Shown here: positions 7,089-16,765 of the stretch, piece after piece
Position numbering within the stretch: the first letter of the stretch is position 1
Layout of the letters: every line of letters begins with the position of its first letter
Assembly (NCBI GenBank): GCA_014376695.1
Contig: JACMRA010000008.1
Coordinates: 24,685-88,684, forward strand
Length of the DNA: 64,000 bases
Origin: Minisyncoccota bacterium
Lineage (GTDB): Bacteria > Patescibacteriota > JACMRA01
Reading direction: 5' to 3'
Position numbers and translations under genes: made by a program
Notes under the pieces: model-generated
Told to the model about the DNA's origin: nothing
The model's database searches: none
Seen by the model: the letters and a program-made list of their open reading frames with translations, nothing else

Positions 7089-8885
7089 ATGCAATCATTA
7101 ATATCAACTTTTTTAGGGTGGGCTACGCGTGCAAGCCTGCTGATTTCCAAAAATATTCTTTGGGCCTATATAATATGTATAAGCCTCTTTTCTGGACTAA
7201 CTTATTTGAGCAATTATCACCTGCCAAACAGTAGTATATGGGACGAAACTTACCATATTACCAGCGGCGAAAAATACTTGACAGGGACAATGTTGATGGA
7301 AGCTCATCCACCACTTGGAAAGCTCCTAATCGCTCTCGGTGAAAAAATCGTCAACCCAAATGCACCGCTAAAAGATCTCAATATCTTGGGCAAAATCTGC
7401 TTGGCCACCACTCCACTAGTCCAGACAATCGACGGTAAAAAAGTAATTACAACGACACTAAAAGCTCGGCAATCCAACCCAACTAAATTGGTTGACAAAT
7501 CTAGCTTTACGACTACGGATTCTATCGGGATCGACAATAATAATGATGGAATAAAGGACTCGGACTATCCAGAATATTTTAGTTATTGTGGTTTTCGATT
7601 AATTCCTGCCTTGTTTGGCTTTGGGATACCTTTGATTTTCTTCTGGTTGCTGTGGCTAATGACTCGAAACCCTCATTTGTCAGCAATTGGTAGTTCCCTT
7701 GTAATTTTTGATAATGCTTTGCTTGTCCAATCGCGGGCGGCGATGTTGGATTCGATACAGATATTTTTGGTTTTGGGGGCATGTTGTTTTTTTGTAAGTT
7801 TAATTAGCGATTTTTTGGATAGTCAATTGATTCAACCCCAGTGGAAAACGCTCTTGAAGTATCTTGGCCTGGGACTTACAATTGGACTAGCCCTGGTTAC
7901 CAAACACAGCAGTGCTTTTTTGCTTCTGCTACCTATAATAACAATCGGCTGGGAGCTCGTAAATATCGCAACAACCCAAATCCAATCATACTGGATATGG
8001 AAAAATCAAAACCCAACTAAAAAATTCTATGAAAATTGGCTCGATATCGTTGACGACTTAATAATTAATATTATCCCAAAGCTCTCAATAGTTTTGCTTG
8101 CAATTCTATTTGCTTATTGTAGTATTTTTTATATTCACACGGGACTTGGAACGACTATCAACTCAAAAGCCAGTAATAACCAAGGTCTCTACAAGGCCAA
8201 AGACCAGTATCAAGACATAATCAAATCGTCAGAAACTTGGAATCCGGTCAACTTTCCAATAATGTTTGAAGATAATTGGAATTATATGGAGCAATATCAC
8301 AAAGGCGTCCCAAAGTTAGACCCAACCAACAAAAACGAAAATGGTTCGTATCCCTCGAACTGGCCGGTAATGAATAAGACCATAAGTTTCAAATGGGAAA
8401 CGGCTAACTATAGCGAGTATCAGATAATGTATCTAATTGGCAACCCCTTAATCTGGCTCACGGGGCTCGCTGGGATTATATTATCTATCTCGCTGATTAT
8501 TTCAGTTATATTCTTTGGCAATCGAATCAAAAATCTTAGAAGTTTTGTCTTTATCATAATTTTTGTTTTTTTGTGGCTGGTTTATATGGCGACGATGCTT
8601 TATGTTATCGAGATACGGGTTATGTATCTATATCATTATTTGATCGCCCTGGTGTTCAGTCTAGTCCTACCCACTTTGCTAATTGAATATCTCTACGGGC
8701 ACGAACTCCGCAAAGATACCTTTAAGTCTAATTTAATATATTTGTCTTTGGTTAGTTGGATGGTCGCGGTGTTCGTGAGTTACTTAGTATACGCTCCATT
8801 TACTTATTATTTACCGCTGAGTCATGACGGATTCAAAGCTAGGCAACTATTTGGCTTTTGGCAGATGAAATGGCCTAAGGACTAA
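7089..8885 (+). CDS. Protein O-mannosyltransferase, PMT/GT39 family
   Basis: 598 aa polytopic membrane protein. After the first TM span it has 'SIWDETYHITSGEKYL' with the catalytic-type Asp-Glu pair and EAHPPLGKLLIALG, the PMT signature. A later motif, 'LVQSRAAMLDSIQIF' (about 214-228), also fits the family. It ends with PLSHDGFKARQLFGFWQMKW, like PMT C-termini. These enzymes transfer mannose from a lipid-phosphate carrier to Ser/Thr of exported proteins. The Thr/Ser-rich surface proteins here, such as the adhesin at 60365, are plausible substrates. That link is inference. Confidence 0.85.
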   Translation: MQSLISTFLGWATRASLLISKNILWAYIICISLFSGLTYLSNYHLPNSSIWDETYHITSGEKYLTGTMLMEAHPPLGKLLIALGEKIVNPNAPLKDLNILGKICLATTPLVQTIDGKKVITTTLKARQSNPTKLVDKSSFTTTDSIGIDNNNDGIKDSDYPEYFSYCGFRLIPALFGFGIPLIFFWLLWLMTRNPHLSAIGSSLVIFDNALLVQSRAAMLDSIQIFLVLGACCFFVSLISDFLDSQLIQPQWKTLLKYLGLGLTIGLALVTKHSSAFLLLLPIITIGWELVNIATTQIQSYWIWKNQNPTKKFYENWLDIVDDLIINIIPKLSIVLLAILFAYCSIFYIHTGLGTTINSKASNNQGLYKAKDQYQDIIKSSETWNPVNFPIMFEDNWNYMEQYHKGVPKLDPTNKNENGSYPSNWPVMNKTISFKWETANYSEYQIMYLIGNPLIWLTGLAGIILSISLIISVIFFGNRIKNLRSFVFIIIFVFLWLVYMATMLYVIEIRVMYLYHYLIALVFSLVLPTLLIEYLYGHELRKDTFKSNLIYLSLVSWMVAVFVSYLVYAPFTYYLPLSHDGFKARQLFGFWQMKWPKD

Positions 8886-8945
8886 AGTTTAAGCGGTTTT
8901 TTGACAACAAGTTTGATATAACCTAGATTAAGGTATCAAAATCAT

Positions 8946-9710
8946 ATGAGCAAATCACTTAAGAAGTCTAGAATTGACTCCGAAACTAATCTTACCCCTC
9001 GCCAGCGTAACCTCTTATTTGCAGTTGTTAAGGAGTATTGTGAGTTTGGCAATACTGTTAGTAGTCAAGATCTTAAGGCCAAGTACAACTTTGACATTTC
9101 GCCAGCAACAATCCGCAACGAATTCATCAACCTTCGCAAACTCAATTATTTGTATCAGCCATTTACTAACGCCAGTAGTCAGCCTACCGAAAAAGCTTTT
9201 AAACTTTTTATTAACCAATTGGTCGCAGGTGTCCAGATAACTTCTAAGCAACAGCACGAACTTCGCAGACAAATTACCGAACTCGAATCTCGCCAAGATT
9301 CAATGCAAAAAGAAATCTCAAAACTACTGGCCCTGGAGACGGATTCGGTTAGCTTTGCTTTCAACGACCAAACAGAAAGCTACACTGGTCTCAAACATCT
9401 AATGGGTGCCCCCAAAAGTGAGGAAGCTAGCCAAATTCTAGACTTCCTCGAAAACCTTGACCAACACAAACAATTATTTCTTGAACATAATCAAGGTACT
9501 CCAAAAAACAAATCTGGGATAACCACAATTTTTAGCGGGGAAAATCCAATCCTCCCACTAGGCAACGGATACGCTATTGTAGCCACCGAAACAATGCTCA
9601 ATAACCAAAAAACAGTCTTTGGGATAATCACCCAACCGCACATAATCGGCCGAAAAAAAACTCTCCAAATTATCAATGCCATCACCGAAATCCTAAACGG
9701 AAAAATTTAA
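8946..9710 (+). CDS. hrcA: HrcA-like heat-inducible transcription repressor
   Basis: 254 aa. The N-terminal winged helix (about 16-80) contains LTPRQRNLLFAVVKEYCEFG and 'ISPATIRNEFINLRKLNYLYQP', the HrcA recognition-helix region. A GAF-like C-terminal part follows. It is shorter than typical HrcA (about 340 aa). HrcA represses chaperone operons at CIRCE elements. I found no CIRCE in the window, and the neighbours are a PMT gene and rnc, not grpE-dnaK. It starts about 60 bp after PMT and is 16 bp before rnc, suggesting a transcript with rnc. Confidence 0.75.
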   Translation: MSKSLKKSRIDSETNLTPRQRNLLFAVVKEYCEFGNTVSSQDLKAKYNFDISPATIRNEFINLRKLNYLYQPFTNASSQPTEKAFKLFINQLVAGVQITSKQQHELRRQITELESRQDSMQKEISKLLALETDSVSFAFNDQTESYTGLKHLMGAPKSEEASQILDFLENLDQHKQLFLEHNQGTPKNKSGITTIFSGENPILPLGNGYAIVATETMLNNQKTVFGIITQPHIIGRKKTLQIINAITEILNGKI

Positions 9711-9726
9711 AAACCCAAAAAATTAT

Positions 9727-10482
9727 ATGAATTATCATGAATTCCAACAAGCTGTTAATGTATTCCAAGAATTAATAGGATACAGGTTCAAGACCCCTAA
9801 ACTACTCTGCACTGCCCTTGTCCATCGATCCTATCTCAACGAAAAACATCGTTATCAAGATCTGACGGAGCATAATGAAAGGCTTGAATTTCTTGGAGAC
9901 GCCGTAGCCGAGATTATCGTAACTAATTTTTTGTATTTGACTTTTAATGAACCTGAAGGATTTTTGACTAGCCTTCGCGCGGCCTTGGTTAATTACAAAA
10001 ATATGGGACAAGCCGGACTGGAAATTGGACTGGACGAACTAATATTGATAAGCAACGGGGAAAAGGCCGAACTTGGCAAAGCCCGATTATCTATAGTTGC
10101 CGATGCCGTAGAAGCTGTTATCGGGGCGATATATCTAGACGGCGGATACGATCAGGCCAAAAAATTTGTTGATAGTTATATACTTAATAAACTTAGCGGG
10201 ATTCTCCAAAATCAATCTTATAAAGACAACAAAACCCAACTCCAAGAACACACCCAAAAATATCTCAAGCAAACTCCTCGCTATCAAATCACCCAATCCG
10301 AAGGCAAAGACCACGAAAAAACCTTCACAATAGAGGTTACGGTTGGCGGAACCAGGTATGGAGAAGGGGTTGGAAAATCTAAACAAGACGCCGAACTAGA
10401 CGCCGCCGGCAAGGCCCTTAGCAAGCTCCGGGAAAGCGAAACGGAAAAATTAAAGCAGGCAAGTTTTTCAGTCACTGATTAA
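9727..10482 (+). CDS. rnc: Ribonuclease III
   Basis: 251 aa. The RNase III signature NERLEFLGD is at 50-58. The second acidic cluster, ADAVEAVIGAIYLDGG, is at 125-140. A dsRNA-binding domain (about 160-240) ends GKSKQDAELDAAGKALSKL. The enzyme cuts double-stranded RNA, including the long stems around rRNA precursors. The 16S gene of this window sits inside such a stem (50426-52318), a likely substrate. Its stop overlaps the stop of the convergent helicase gene by 4 bp. Confidence 0.93.
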   Translation: MNYHEFQQAVNVFQELIGYRFKTPKLLCTALVHRSYLNEKHRYQDLTEHNERLEFLGDAVAEIIVTNFLYLTFNEPEGFLTSLRAALVNYKNMGQAGLEIGLDELILISNGEKAELGKARLSIVADAVEAVIGAIYLDGGYDQAKKFVDSYILNKLSGILQNQSYKDNKTQLQEHTQKYLKQTPRYQITQSEGKDHEKTFTIEVTVGGTRYGEGVGKSKQDAELDAAGKALSKLRESETEKLKQASFSVTD

Positions 10483-12800
10483 AATTCTTCAAAATCTCCT
10501 TCTATAAATTTTCTAAACCCTGGCCAATTTGGCATTTTAGTTAGTATTTGATGTGAAAATAATCCTTCAATATTTCCTGATTTTTTCTCGTATTCTCTTA
10601 CGGAATCTATATCATTGGTTCTTGCAATAGCTGACATTTCTCTAAGTGTAAGCTCCTTTAAACCTAAAAATTCATCCCAATTTGTCCAATCTTGAAACTT
10701 TTCTAATTTGAATATTGATATTAAACCAAGTATGGATTTACATCTATTATTATAATCATTTTTAGATTTTATTTCTGCATTTCTTGCTAGCTGACTATAA
10801 TATTTAAGGTCATTATTTTTTTCTGACGCTAAAAAATCACTTAAATTAGTCCATCCTGGTAATTGCACTAAACAGTCATAAGTAACTAAACCTAGTATTT
10901 TTTTATATCTTTTTTTATAATCACGTTGATTTTGTATTCCAGATTCAGTAGCTATTCTGCTATATTCTGATAAGGGTTTTTCAACCCCATTAATTAAATT
11001 GTCAAAACCCCACCAGTCTGGTTTTACTTTTAAGCAATCTAGATTAGGTAGTCCCAATTTTTCTTCAATTTTTAAATATTCTGTCTCAGTAGTAATATTG
11101 TTTTTTTCTAAAATTACTTTTACTTGTTTTAAAGTAAGATCATCCTTATTTCCAAAAAAATCTCTTGGATTTGTCCATTCTTTCATATTTTTCAAAGTTG
11201 CATATGTTGGCAAACCTAATCTTTGACAATTTACTTGATACTCTGATGAAGAAACGATCTTATTATCTCGAATAATTTTAACAATTTCAGTCCAGATTAA
11301 CTTGGTCACTTCAGTGTATTCAGGTTTTAATTTTTGTGTTAACTCGAAAACAGTTCTTGTATTTGCGATTATTTCAAACGAGCCTATTGTGAAATCTTCG
11401 TCACCTGAATCTAAATTTAGTTGGCTTTCTGTTTGCTTAGGTTTTCTATTTATTGAGTTTGGTGGGTAAATTTCTGCTTGACCTAAAATATCTGGAAAAG
11501 TTACTTGATGATTTGAAACATCTTCATAAATAAATTCAACAACAAGACATACTTTGTTTGGATCGTCAGAATTTAATCTTAATCCCCGACCTGCTGATTG
11601 AGTCACTTTGACTACCGAGGTACTTGGGAATGGTCTAATTACACCAGTTATTCTTGGCTCGTCAAACCCATCAATTATTTTTCTTACACCAATTATTACT
11701 TTTGATTTTCCATTTGATATATCTGATTTTACTTGTTCTTCATCATCTGTTTTTCCGTGTAGTGCTACAGCATAACCATCGCCATATATTCCATTAAAAT
11801 CTTTAGCTAGTTTGTCTGCTTGATCGGTAGTATTTACATATATGGCAACAGTTTAGTCTTTAAATAATTTTGAATATACATCGATACAGGATAATAGTAC
11901 CCCTCCTTTTTGGAGAATTTTATTCAAATCATTAGTATTATATTCACCAGATTTAGAAACTTTTGCATCAAGTACACTGATATTAGTTTTTACAAAAATA
12001 CATTTAATACCACATAGAAGACCTTCGGTAACAGCTTCATCGATACTCATCTCAAAGATAATTTCAGAATTTAGTTTTTTATTTTCACCATATTTATCTG
12101 TTGCAGTGAAATTAACAATTAACTTGTTTTCTTTACGGAATTTATCTATTGATTCTTGAATTGGATCTGTCAATGATCTATGGGCTTCGTCTAAAAAAAC
12201 TAAATCAAAATCCTTAGGTGAAATTGTGCCTCTATTAATTTGACTTACTAAACTTGCATAAGTAGTTACTGTAGTTTGTTTTCCAAATGTCTTTGATCTT
12301 GAATTAACTGTACCAACTTCTAAATCAAGATTAAACTCTTGAATTTTATTAACTGTCTGATCAAGTAAAATATTTGTTGGAACTACAATTAAAGTTCTTT
12401 GATTTATCGCCTTACTAGCTTCTAAAAATAGGATAGTTTTACCAACGCCAGTTGGAAGTTTAATTGTTCCTTCGGTTTTCCCTGATGCGATAAACTCAGC
12501 CATATCTTCAAAAATACGAATCTGACGTTCTCTTAAAATTCCAAATTCTTGATAATGAATTTTTAGGTAACTGATTATATTTTTAATTTTTTGCATCCAG
12601 ATAAGTATATCTTTTGGATTGTTTCCCCTATTGAAACTTTGATACTGAGATAATAGACTTGGGAACTTTTTTTCAATATCGTTAATTTTTGTTGCAATAT
12701 TTAAGTCAACCATTGATGCCTCGCTGACCTGATTTTCCATTGTTTTTAACATTTTTTCTAATTGTGAGTTTATTGCAATAATTGAATATTGAGAAAACAA
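10479..12800 (-). pseudogene. SF2 DEAD/DEAH helicase with five W-rich C-terminal repeats, interrupted by one in-frame TAA
   Basis: One reading frame runs from 12800 to 10479, broken only by TAA at 11855-11853. The N-terminal part has Walker A LPTGVGKT (115-122), DEAH (204-207) and a TAT motif III. Reading on past the TAA gives TVAIYVNTTDQADKLAKD, then 'GVRKIIDGFDEP' and motif VI QSAGRGLR, so the core is complete apart from the stop. The C-terminus has five units of about 55-62 aa, each ending in W-x-x-[FLPW]-x-x-[FL] (EWTNPRDFFG, GWTNLSDFLA, DWTNWDEFLG and so on), like phage-integrase/helicase-associated repeats. The annotated first codon is TTG; ATG at 12752 is an alternative. Role unknown; restriction or mobile-element helicases are similar. 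Without the stop it would be 773 aa. Confidence 0.8.
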
Positions 12801-13224
12801 TGTAAGTAAAAACGAAGAATTGATTTGATTTGGACTCTGTAAAGATTCTACTTTAGAACATTTTATGGCTCAAGACTAGGATTTATATAAAAAATGGGGT
12901 TAGATACTTGTTACAAGTTTTCATTAGGAAATTTATATTGTCAAAGGATTTCCATTGTCATAAGTCATAAATTAGGTAAGGCCATTAATAAGCATTAATA
13001 AAAAAGGCTTTAAAACAGTATCAGACATTTAGCTTATGTTGGAGAAGATTGATATAATTGTAAAGCTGGTTGCGAAGATCGTAAAATTAAGCAATATTTT
13101 TTCTAAATAGAAATCGATTTACCACCCTTTCAAACTCCATTTCTTGACAGAATTTGTTTTGAGTGGTTTGCTTTAGGTATTATTGTTCATAGCATTTGAC
13201 GATTAAATTAACATAAAGATTACA
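12801..13224. other. AT-rich intergenic region, no confident gene
   Basis: About 420 bp between the helicase (leftward) and rpsJ (rightward). It holds a TTGACA at 13144-13149 without a well-spaced -10, a TTGACG at 13196 close to rpsJ, and a 24-codon ORF (13036-13110) whose product would be an amphipathic Lys/Ile/Val-rich peptide. No tRNA or clear RNA structure was found. Confidence 0.5.
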
Positions 13225-13551
13225 ATGTCCAGTACCAAAATACGAGTTAAAATCTACTCATTTGACAACAAAGTCCTAGAGGAGGCCGTCAAAAAATTAA
13301 TTCAGGTAGTTATCAAAGCCGGCGGAAAAGTTATCGGCCCAGTTCCTCTCAAAACCAAGAATCGAGTTATCGCTATCCATCGTTCAACTTTCGTTTATTC
13401 AAAACACATCGATAAACTAGAGCAACGAACTTACAAGCGTTTGATTGATATCACTAATGTCAATACAGATATTATCAACTCTTTATCAACTTTGTCTCTC
13501 CCAGCAGGTGTTGATATAAGTATCGAAACTCTTAATACCGAGTCTAAATAA
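13225..13551 (+). CDS. rpsJ: 30S ribosomal protein S10
   Basis: 108 aa. KIRVKIYSFDNKVLEEAVKK and GPVPLKTKNRVIAIHRSTFV match S10 (IRIRLKAYD..ld.s...Iv.tak.tGa.v.GPiPLPTk). S10 sits in the small-subunit head and also takes part in antitermination with NusB and NusA, both encoded in this window. It is followed by rplC after 45 bp. Only these two genes of the S10 operon are together; rplD and rplB lie far off on the other strand. Confidence 0.93.
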   Translation: MSSTKIRVKIYSFDNKVLEEAVKKLIQVVIKAGGKVIGPVPLKTKNRVIAIHRSTFVYSKHIDKLEQRTYKRLIDITNVNTDIINSLSTLSLPAGVDISIETLNTESK

Positions 13552-13596
13552 ATTACCATTTAAAAATTTTAATTCATATAATAGAGATTACAAAAT

Positions 13597-14208
13597 ATGT
13601 CCGTCGGATTCGCAAAAAAACTTGGAATGACTAGGCTCTTCATCAACGAAAAAGCCGTTCCAGTAACAGTACTAGAAGTACCTGTCAACTACAAACTACA
13701 AACCAAAACTACTGATAAAGAAGGTTATAATTCTATACAAGTAGGAACAAAAGCAACTCGAAAAGTTACCAAACAACTTCAAGGTCATATCAAGAAAGCT
13801 CTTCCAGAGGTAGAAAGTGGCTTCAGTTTTATTGCGGAATTTGATAACAAAAATATCCCAGCTGATAAAACCCAGTTCGATATTAATGATTATTCTATGG
13901 ACAATCTAATTGACATCACTGGAACCACCATTGGAAAAGGATTCACTGGAGCTGTTAAGCGATGGGGATTTGCAGGTCAACCAGCGTCTCACGGACATGA
14001 TCATCTTAAAGCTGTAGGATCTATCGGTGCTAGATGGCCACAACGCGTTGTCAAAGGAAAGAAGATGGCCGGAAAGCACGGCAACAAAGGACTAACTCTC
14101 AAAAAAGTTAATATCGTAGCCATCGATAACGAAAAAAGCCTCTTATTTGTTAATGGATCAGTTCCAGGAGCTAACAGTAGCTACGTCAAAATCCAAACTG
14201 TCAAATAA
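13597..14208 (+). CDS. rplC: 50S ribosomal protein L3
   Basis: 203 aa. The N-terminus MSVGFAKKLGMTRLF is typical. The core GQPASHGHDHLKAVGSIGAR and the following GKKMAGKHGNKG are the L3 extension that reaches the peptidyl-transferase centre. L3 is one of the first proteins to bind 23S rRNA. It is downstream of rpsJ and is followed by rpsT, not by rplD as in the usual order. Confidence 0.94.
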   Translation: MSVGFAKKLGMTRLFINEKAVPVTVLEVPVNYKLQTKTTDKEGYNSIQVGTKATRKVTKQLQGHIKKALPEVESGFSFIAEFDNKNIPADKTQFDINDYSMDNLIDITGTTIGKGFTGAVKRWGFAGQPASHGHDHLKAVGSIGARWPQRVVKGKKMAGKHGNKGLTLKKVNIVAIDNEKSLLFVNGSVPGANSSYVKIQTVK

Positions 14209-14234
14209 TCATTTGTTAATATTAATATAAATTT

Positions 14235-14582
14235 ATGCCAAATACTAAATCAGCCAAAAAAGCCCTACGTGGCTCCGAGAAAAAACGAGGATTCAATGTA
14301 GTTCGAAAGTTCAAAATAAAAAACGCTATCAAAGAACTCAAAAAATCTATTGCAATTGACGCAACTAACTTTCAAGCAGGTCTTAGCCGAGTCTATTCCG
14401 CACTAGACAAAGCAGTCAAAGGAAAGCTCATCAAAAAAGGCAACGCCAGTCGGCGAAAATCAAGATTTGCTGCTATGGTCGCCAAACTTGCGAATCTACC
14501 CGTAGTAGAAGCTGTAGTCAAAGCTCCAAAAATAGTCAAAACCGCAAAAGTTAGCAAATCAGAAACTCCAAAAGCTAAATAA
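14235..14582 (+). CDS. rpsT: 30S ribosomal protein S20
   Basis: 115 aa, basic and helical. It starts PNTKSAKKALRGSEKKR (S20 pattern: N-x-S-A-K-K-x-x-R) and has 'KGNASRRKSRFAAMVAKL' near 73-90, matching the S20 C-terminal helix. A further 25-residue Val/Lys/Ala-rich tail extends beyond the usual 87 aa. It starts 26 bp after rplC, so it is probably part of the same transcript. rpsT is normally monocistronic. Confidence 0.88.
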   Translation: MPNTKSAKKALRGSEKKRGFNVVRKFKIKNAIKELKKSIAIDATNFQAGLSRVYSALDKAVKGKLIKKGNASRRKSRFAAMVAKLANLPVVEAVVKAPKIVKTAKVSKSETPKAK

Positions 14583-14660
14583 TTGCTAATCGCCAAATTT
14601 TTAAACCTTGTGTAATAACGAGGTTATTTGATTGAATAGCCAAAATATTCTTATTAATAT

Positions 14661-15248
14661 ATGCCTTTAGTACCTTACGTAATCAAAAAAACTCCAGATG
14701 GCCAAGAGCGCGGTATGGATATCTACTCACGATTGCTCGACGATCGAATTATACTTCTAAATGAAGCCTTCGATGATCCTATGGCCTCAACAATCGTGGC
14801 CCAACTCCTGTACCTCGAATCAGAGGATAATAGCAAGGACATTACTATGTATATCAACAGTCCAGGCGGTTCGGCAACTTCTATGTGGTCTATAATTGAT
14901 ACAATGGACTTGATTAAATGCGATGTATCCACAATCTGCACAGGACTCGCGGCTAGTGCTGGAAGTTTCGTGCTTGCCAACGGAGCAAAGGGTAAACGGT
15001 TCATCCTTCCCAATGCAGAAGTTATGATTCACCAACCGCTCGGTGGCGCCCAAGGTCAAGTAACCGATATGGAGATTAGACTTAAGCAAATTATCAAACT
15101 TAAAAAGCAAGAAGTAGAATTCTTTCACAACAAAACTGGCCAACCCAGAGAAAAAATCGCCGAAGATATCGAACGGGATTATTGGCTCGATGCCCAAGAA
15201 GCTCTTGACTACGGAATTGTCGACGCTATTCTAAAGCCAAAAAAATAA
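14661..15248 (+). CDS. clpP: ATP-dependent Clp protease proteolytic subunit
   Basis: 195 aa, normal length. The catalytic triad is visible: Ser99 in GLAASAGSF, His124 in MIHQPLGG and Asp173 in ERDYW. 'INSPGGSATSMWSI' (65-78) is the oxyanion/handle region. ClpP forms the barrel that degrades proteins unfolded by ClpX or ClpC. No Clp ATPase is in the window. The next gene is a membrane protein of unknown function 21 bp away. Confidence 0.94.
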   Translation: MPLVPYVIKKTPDGQERGMDIYSRLLDDRIILLNEAFDDPMASTIVAQLLYLESEDNSKDITMYINSPGGSATSMWSIIDTMDLIKCDVSTICTGLAASAGSFVLANGAKGKRFILPNAEVMIHQPLGGAQGQVTDMEIRLKQIIKLKKQEVEFFHNKTGQPREKIAEDIERDYWLDAQEALDYGIVDAILKPKK

Positions 15249-15269
15249 CTTTTAGGTAATAAAATTATA

Positions 15270-15725
15270 ATGTCCTCAATTTATATATCCTCCAAAAAAC
15301 GTCTTGATTCACGGTGGCTATGGCTGATTGGTTCGATTATGGTATTGTTAATCGCTGGTCTTGGTTATCTTGTTGTAGCCAACTATCTCGCACCAAAAAA
15401 AATCCAGAATAGTCAGACAAAGTCTAGCCAATCTCCAGTATCTAGCTCGCTAAGTAATTCAAGTACGGCTCAAAATCAGTCAAATCCAATGACAGCAGAT
15501 GTCCAAAAAACCGAGGAAAAAGCCGAGTCTCCAACAAATGCTAATAGCGGAAGTGTCATGTCGGCGCCTAATGCTGATGCCAAGGCAAAATCTGATCCTA
15601 TGCCAGCAGCTACAAATAATCAAACAGCCAGCGACATAATGGTATCAAACGAGCCAACCAAACCAACTTTATCAATGGACGAGATACTTAACCAAACTAA
15701 AGCCACGCAATCTGTCGATAAATAG
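15270..15725 (+). CDS. Membrane-anchored Ser/Asn/Ala-rich protein
   Basis: 151 aa. A single TM helix (about 17-41, WLWLIGSIMVLLIAGLGYLV) follows a short cytoplasmic start. The rest is low complexity, rich in Ser, Thr, Asn, Ala and Lys, with no fold I recognise, and is probably an extracytoplasmic linker. It lies 21 bp after clpP and 7 bp before the M29-like gene. Ser/Thr density makes it a possible substrate for the O-mannosyltransferase, which is speculation. Confidence 0.6.
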   Translation: MSSIYISSKKRLDSRWLWLIGSIMVLLIAGLGYLVVANYLAPKKIQNSQTKSSQSPVSSSLSNSSTAQNQSNPMTADVQKTEEKAESPTNANSGSVMSAPNADAKAKSDPMPAATNNQTASDIMVSNEPTKPTLSMDEILNQTKATQSVDK

Positions 15726-15732
15726 CATCAAT

Positions 15733-16764
15733 ATGAAAGACGATTTACAGCGTAAAGCAGATCAAAATATTAAAGATATTCTGGAGCTGTCCCTCAAGCA
15801 CCATCTGGATTCTAAACTGCAAAAAACATTGGTCATCTATGATAACCAGACCACACTTGCGCACATATTAACCGAGGCATATAGATGCAATCTACTCGGA
15901 GCTGATTATATAGACTTCGATACAAGTAGCCAAATTGACTTGATACACAAGTTTAACACACTGGGCCCAGGCGATCTTGTTGCCCTAATTCAAAGCTCTA
16001 ACTTTCGCCTCAACGATTTTCGCATTCGCCTCTACCTCTTTAATCGCGGGATAAAAGTAATCGAGCATATGCATCTCCACCGCAACTGCCAGTCAACTTG
16101 GCCAATGTATATCGATTCCCTCGCCTATGATATAGAATATTTGACTAGTCAATCACATTCAATTGAACAAGCGCTACTTAGTGCCAAATCACTAACCATT
16201 AGCTACAACAATCAATCGTGCCTAGTAGACAGCCCGCTCGAAATACCCAAACTCAACATCGGGCAATACGACGCAATGGCAAATATCGGCGGAACTTACC
16301 CTATTGGCGAAATTTTTACCGAATCTCAGAACTTGCAAGCGATCAATGGCCGTATTTGGGTATATGCTTTTGCTAATAGTGCTTTTGAGGTGGAACTTGC
16401 ACCAAGCCCCTTTTGGTTAGAAATTAATAATGGCATTATTACCAACTGGGATCCGACCACGCCTCCAAGTTTTGTGACAGTACTTAACAAAGTCCAAAAA
16501 TCGGAGAGTCTATTAATTCGCGAATTGGGCTTTGGGATTAACCGGGCTTTTAGTCGGAGGCCCGAACTTTTAATCAAGGATATAACCGCCTTTGAGCGTA
16601 TTTGTGGTATGCATATGTCTATTGGCCACAAGCACAGCGTGTACAAAAAATCTGGTTATCCCACGCATAAAGCAAGGTACCATATTGACATATTTATCCA
16701 AGCCGACATTATCGAGACCGATACGCAAGTTATCTGGGAGGGTTTGGACTATCTGTGCAAGTAA
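15733..16764 (+). CDS. M29-family-like metallo-aminopeptidase
   Basis: 343 aa. The C-terminal half shows the ordered metal-ligand motifs of thermophilic aminopeptidase T (M29): Glu in GTYPIGEIFTE, Glu in 'RELGFGIN', His in 'MHMSIGHK' and the H-x-D of 'ARYHIDIF'. The N-terminal half is more divergent. Such enzymes remove N-terminal residues with two metal ions. It is the last gene of a clpP-led group and meets the convergent gene at 16766. I am fairly sure of the superfamily, not of the substrate. Confidence 0.62.
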   Translation: MKDDLQRKADQNIKDILELSLKHHLDSKLQKTLVIYDNQTTLAHILTEAYRCNLLGADYIDFDTSSQIDLIHKFNTLGPGDLVALIQSSNFRLNDFRIRLYLFNRGIKVIEHMHLHRNCQSTWPMYIDSLAYDIEYLTSQSHSIEQALLSAKSLTISYNNQSCLVDSPLEIPKLNIGQYDAMANIGGTYPIGEIFTESQNLQAINGRIWVYAFANSAFEVELAPSPFWLEINNGIITNWDPTTPPSFVTVLNKVQKSESLLIRELGFGINRAFSRRPELLIKDITAFERICGMHMSIGHKHSVYKKSGYPTHKARYHIDIFIQADIIETDTQVIWEGLDYLCK

Positions 16765-16765
16765 C

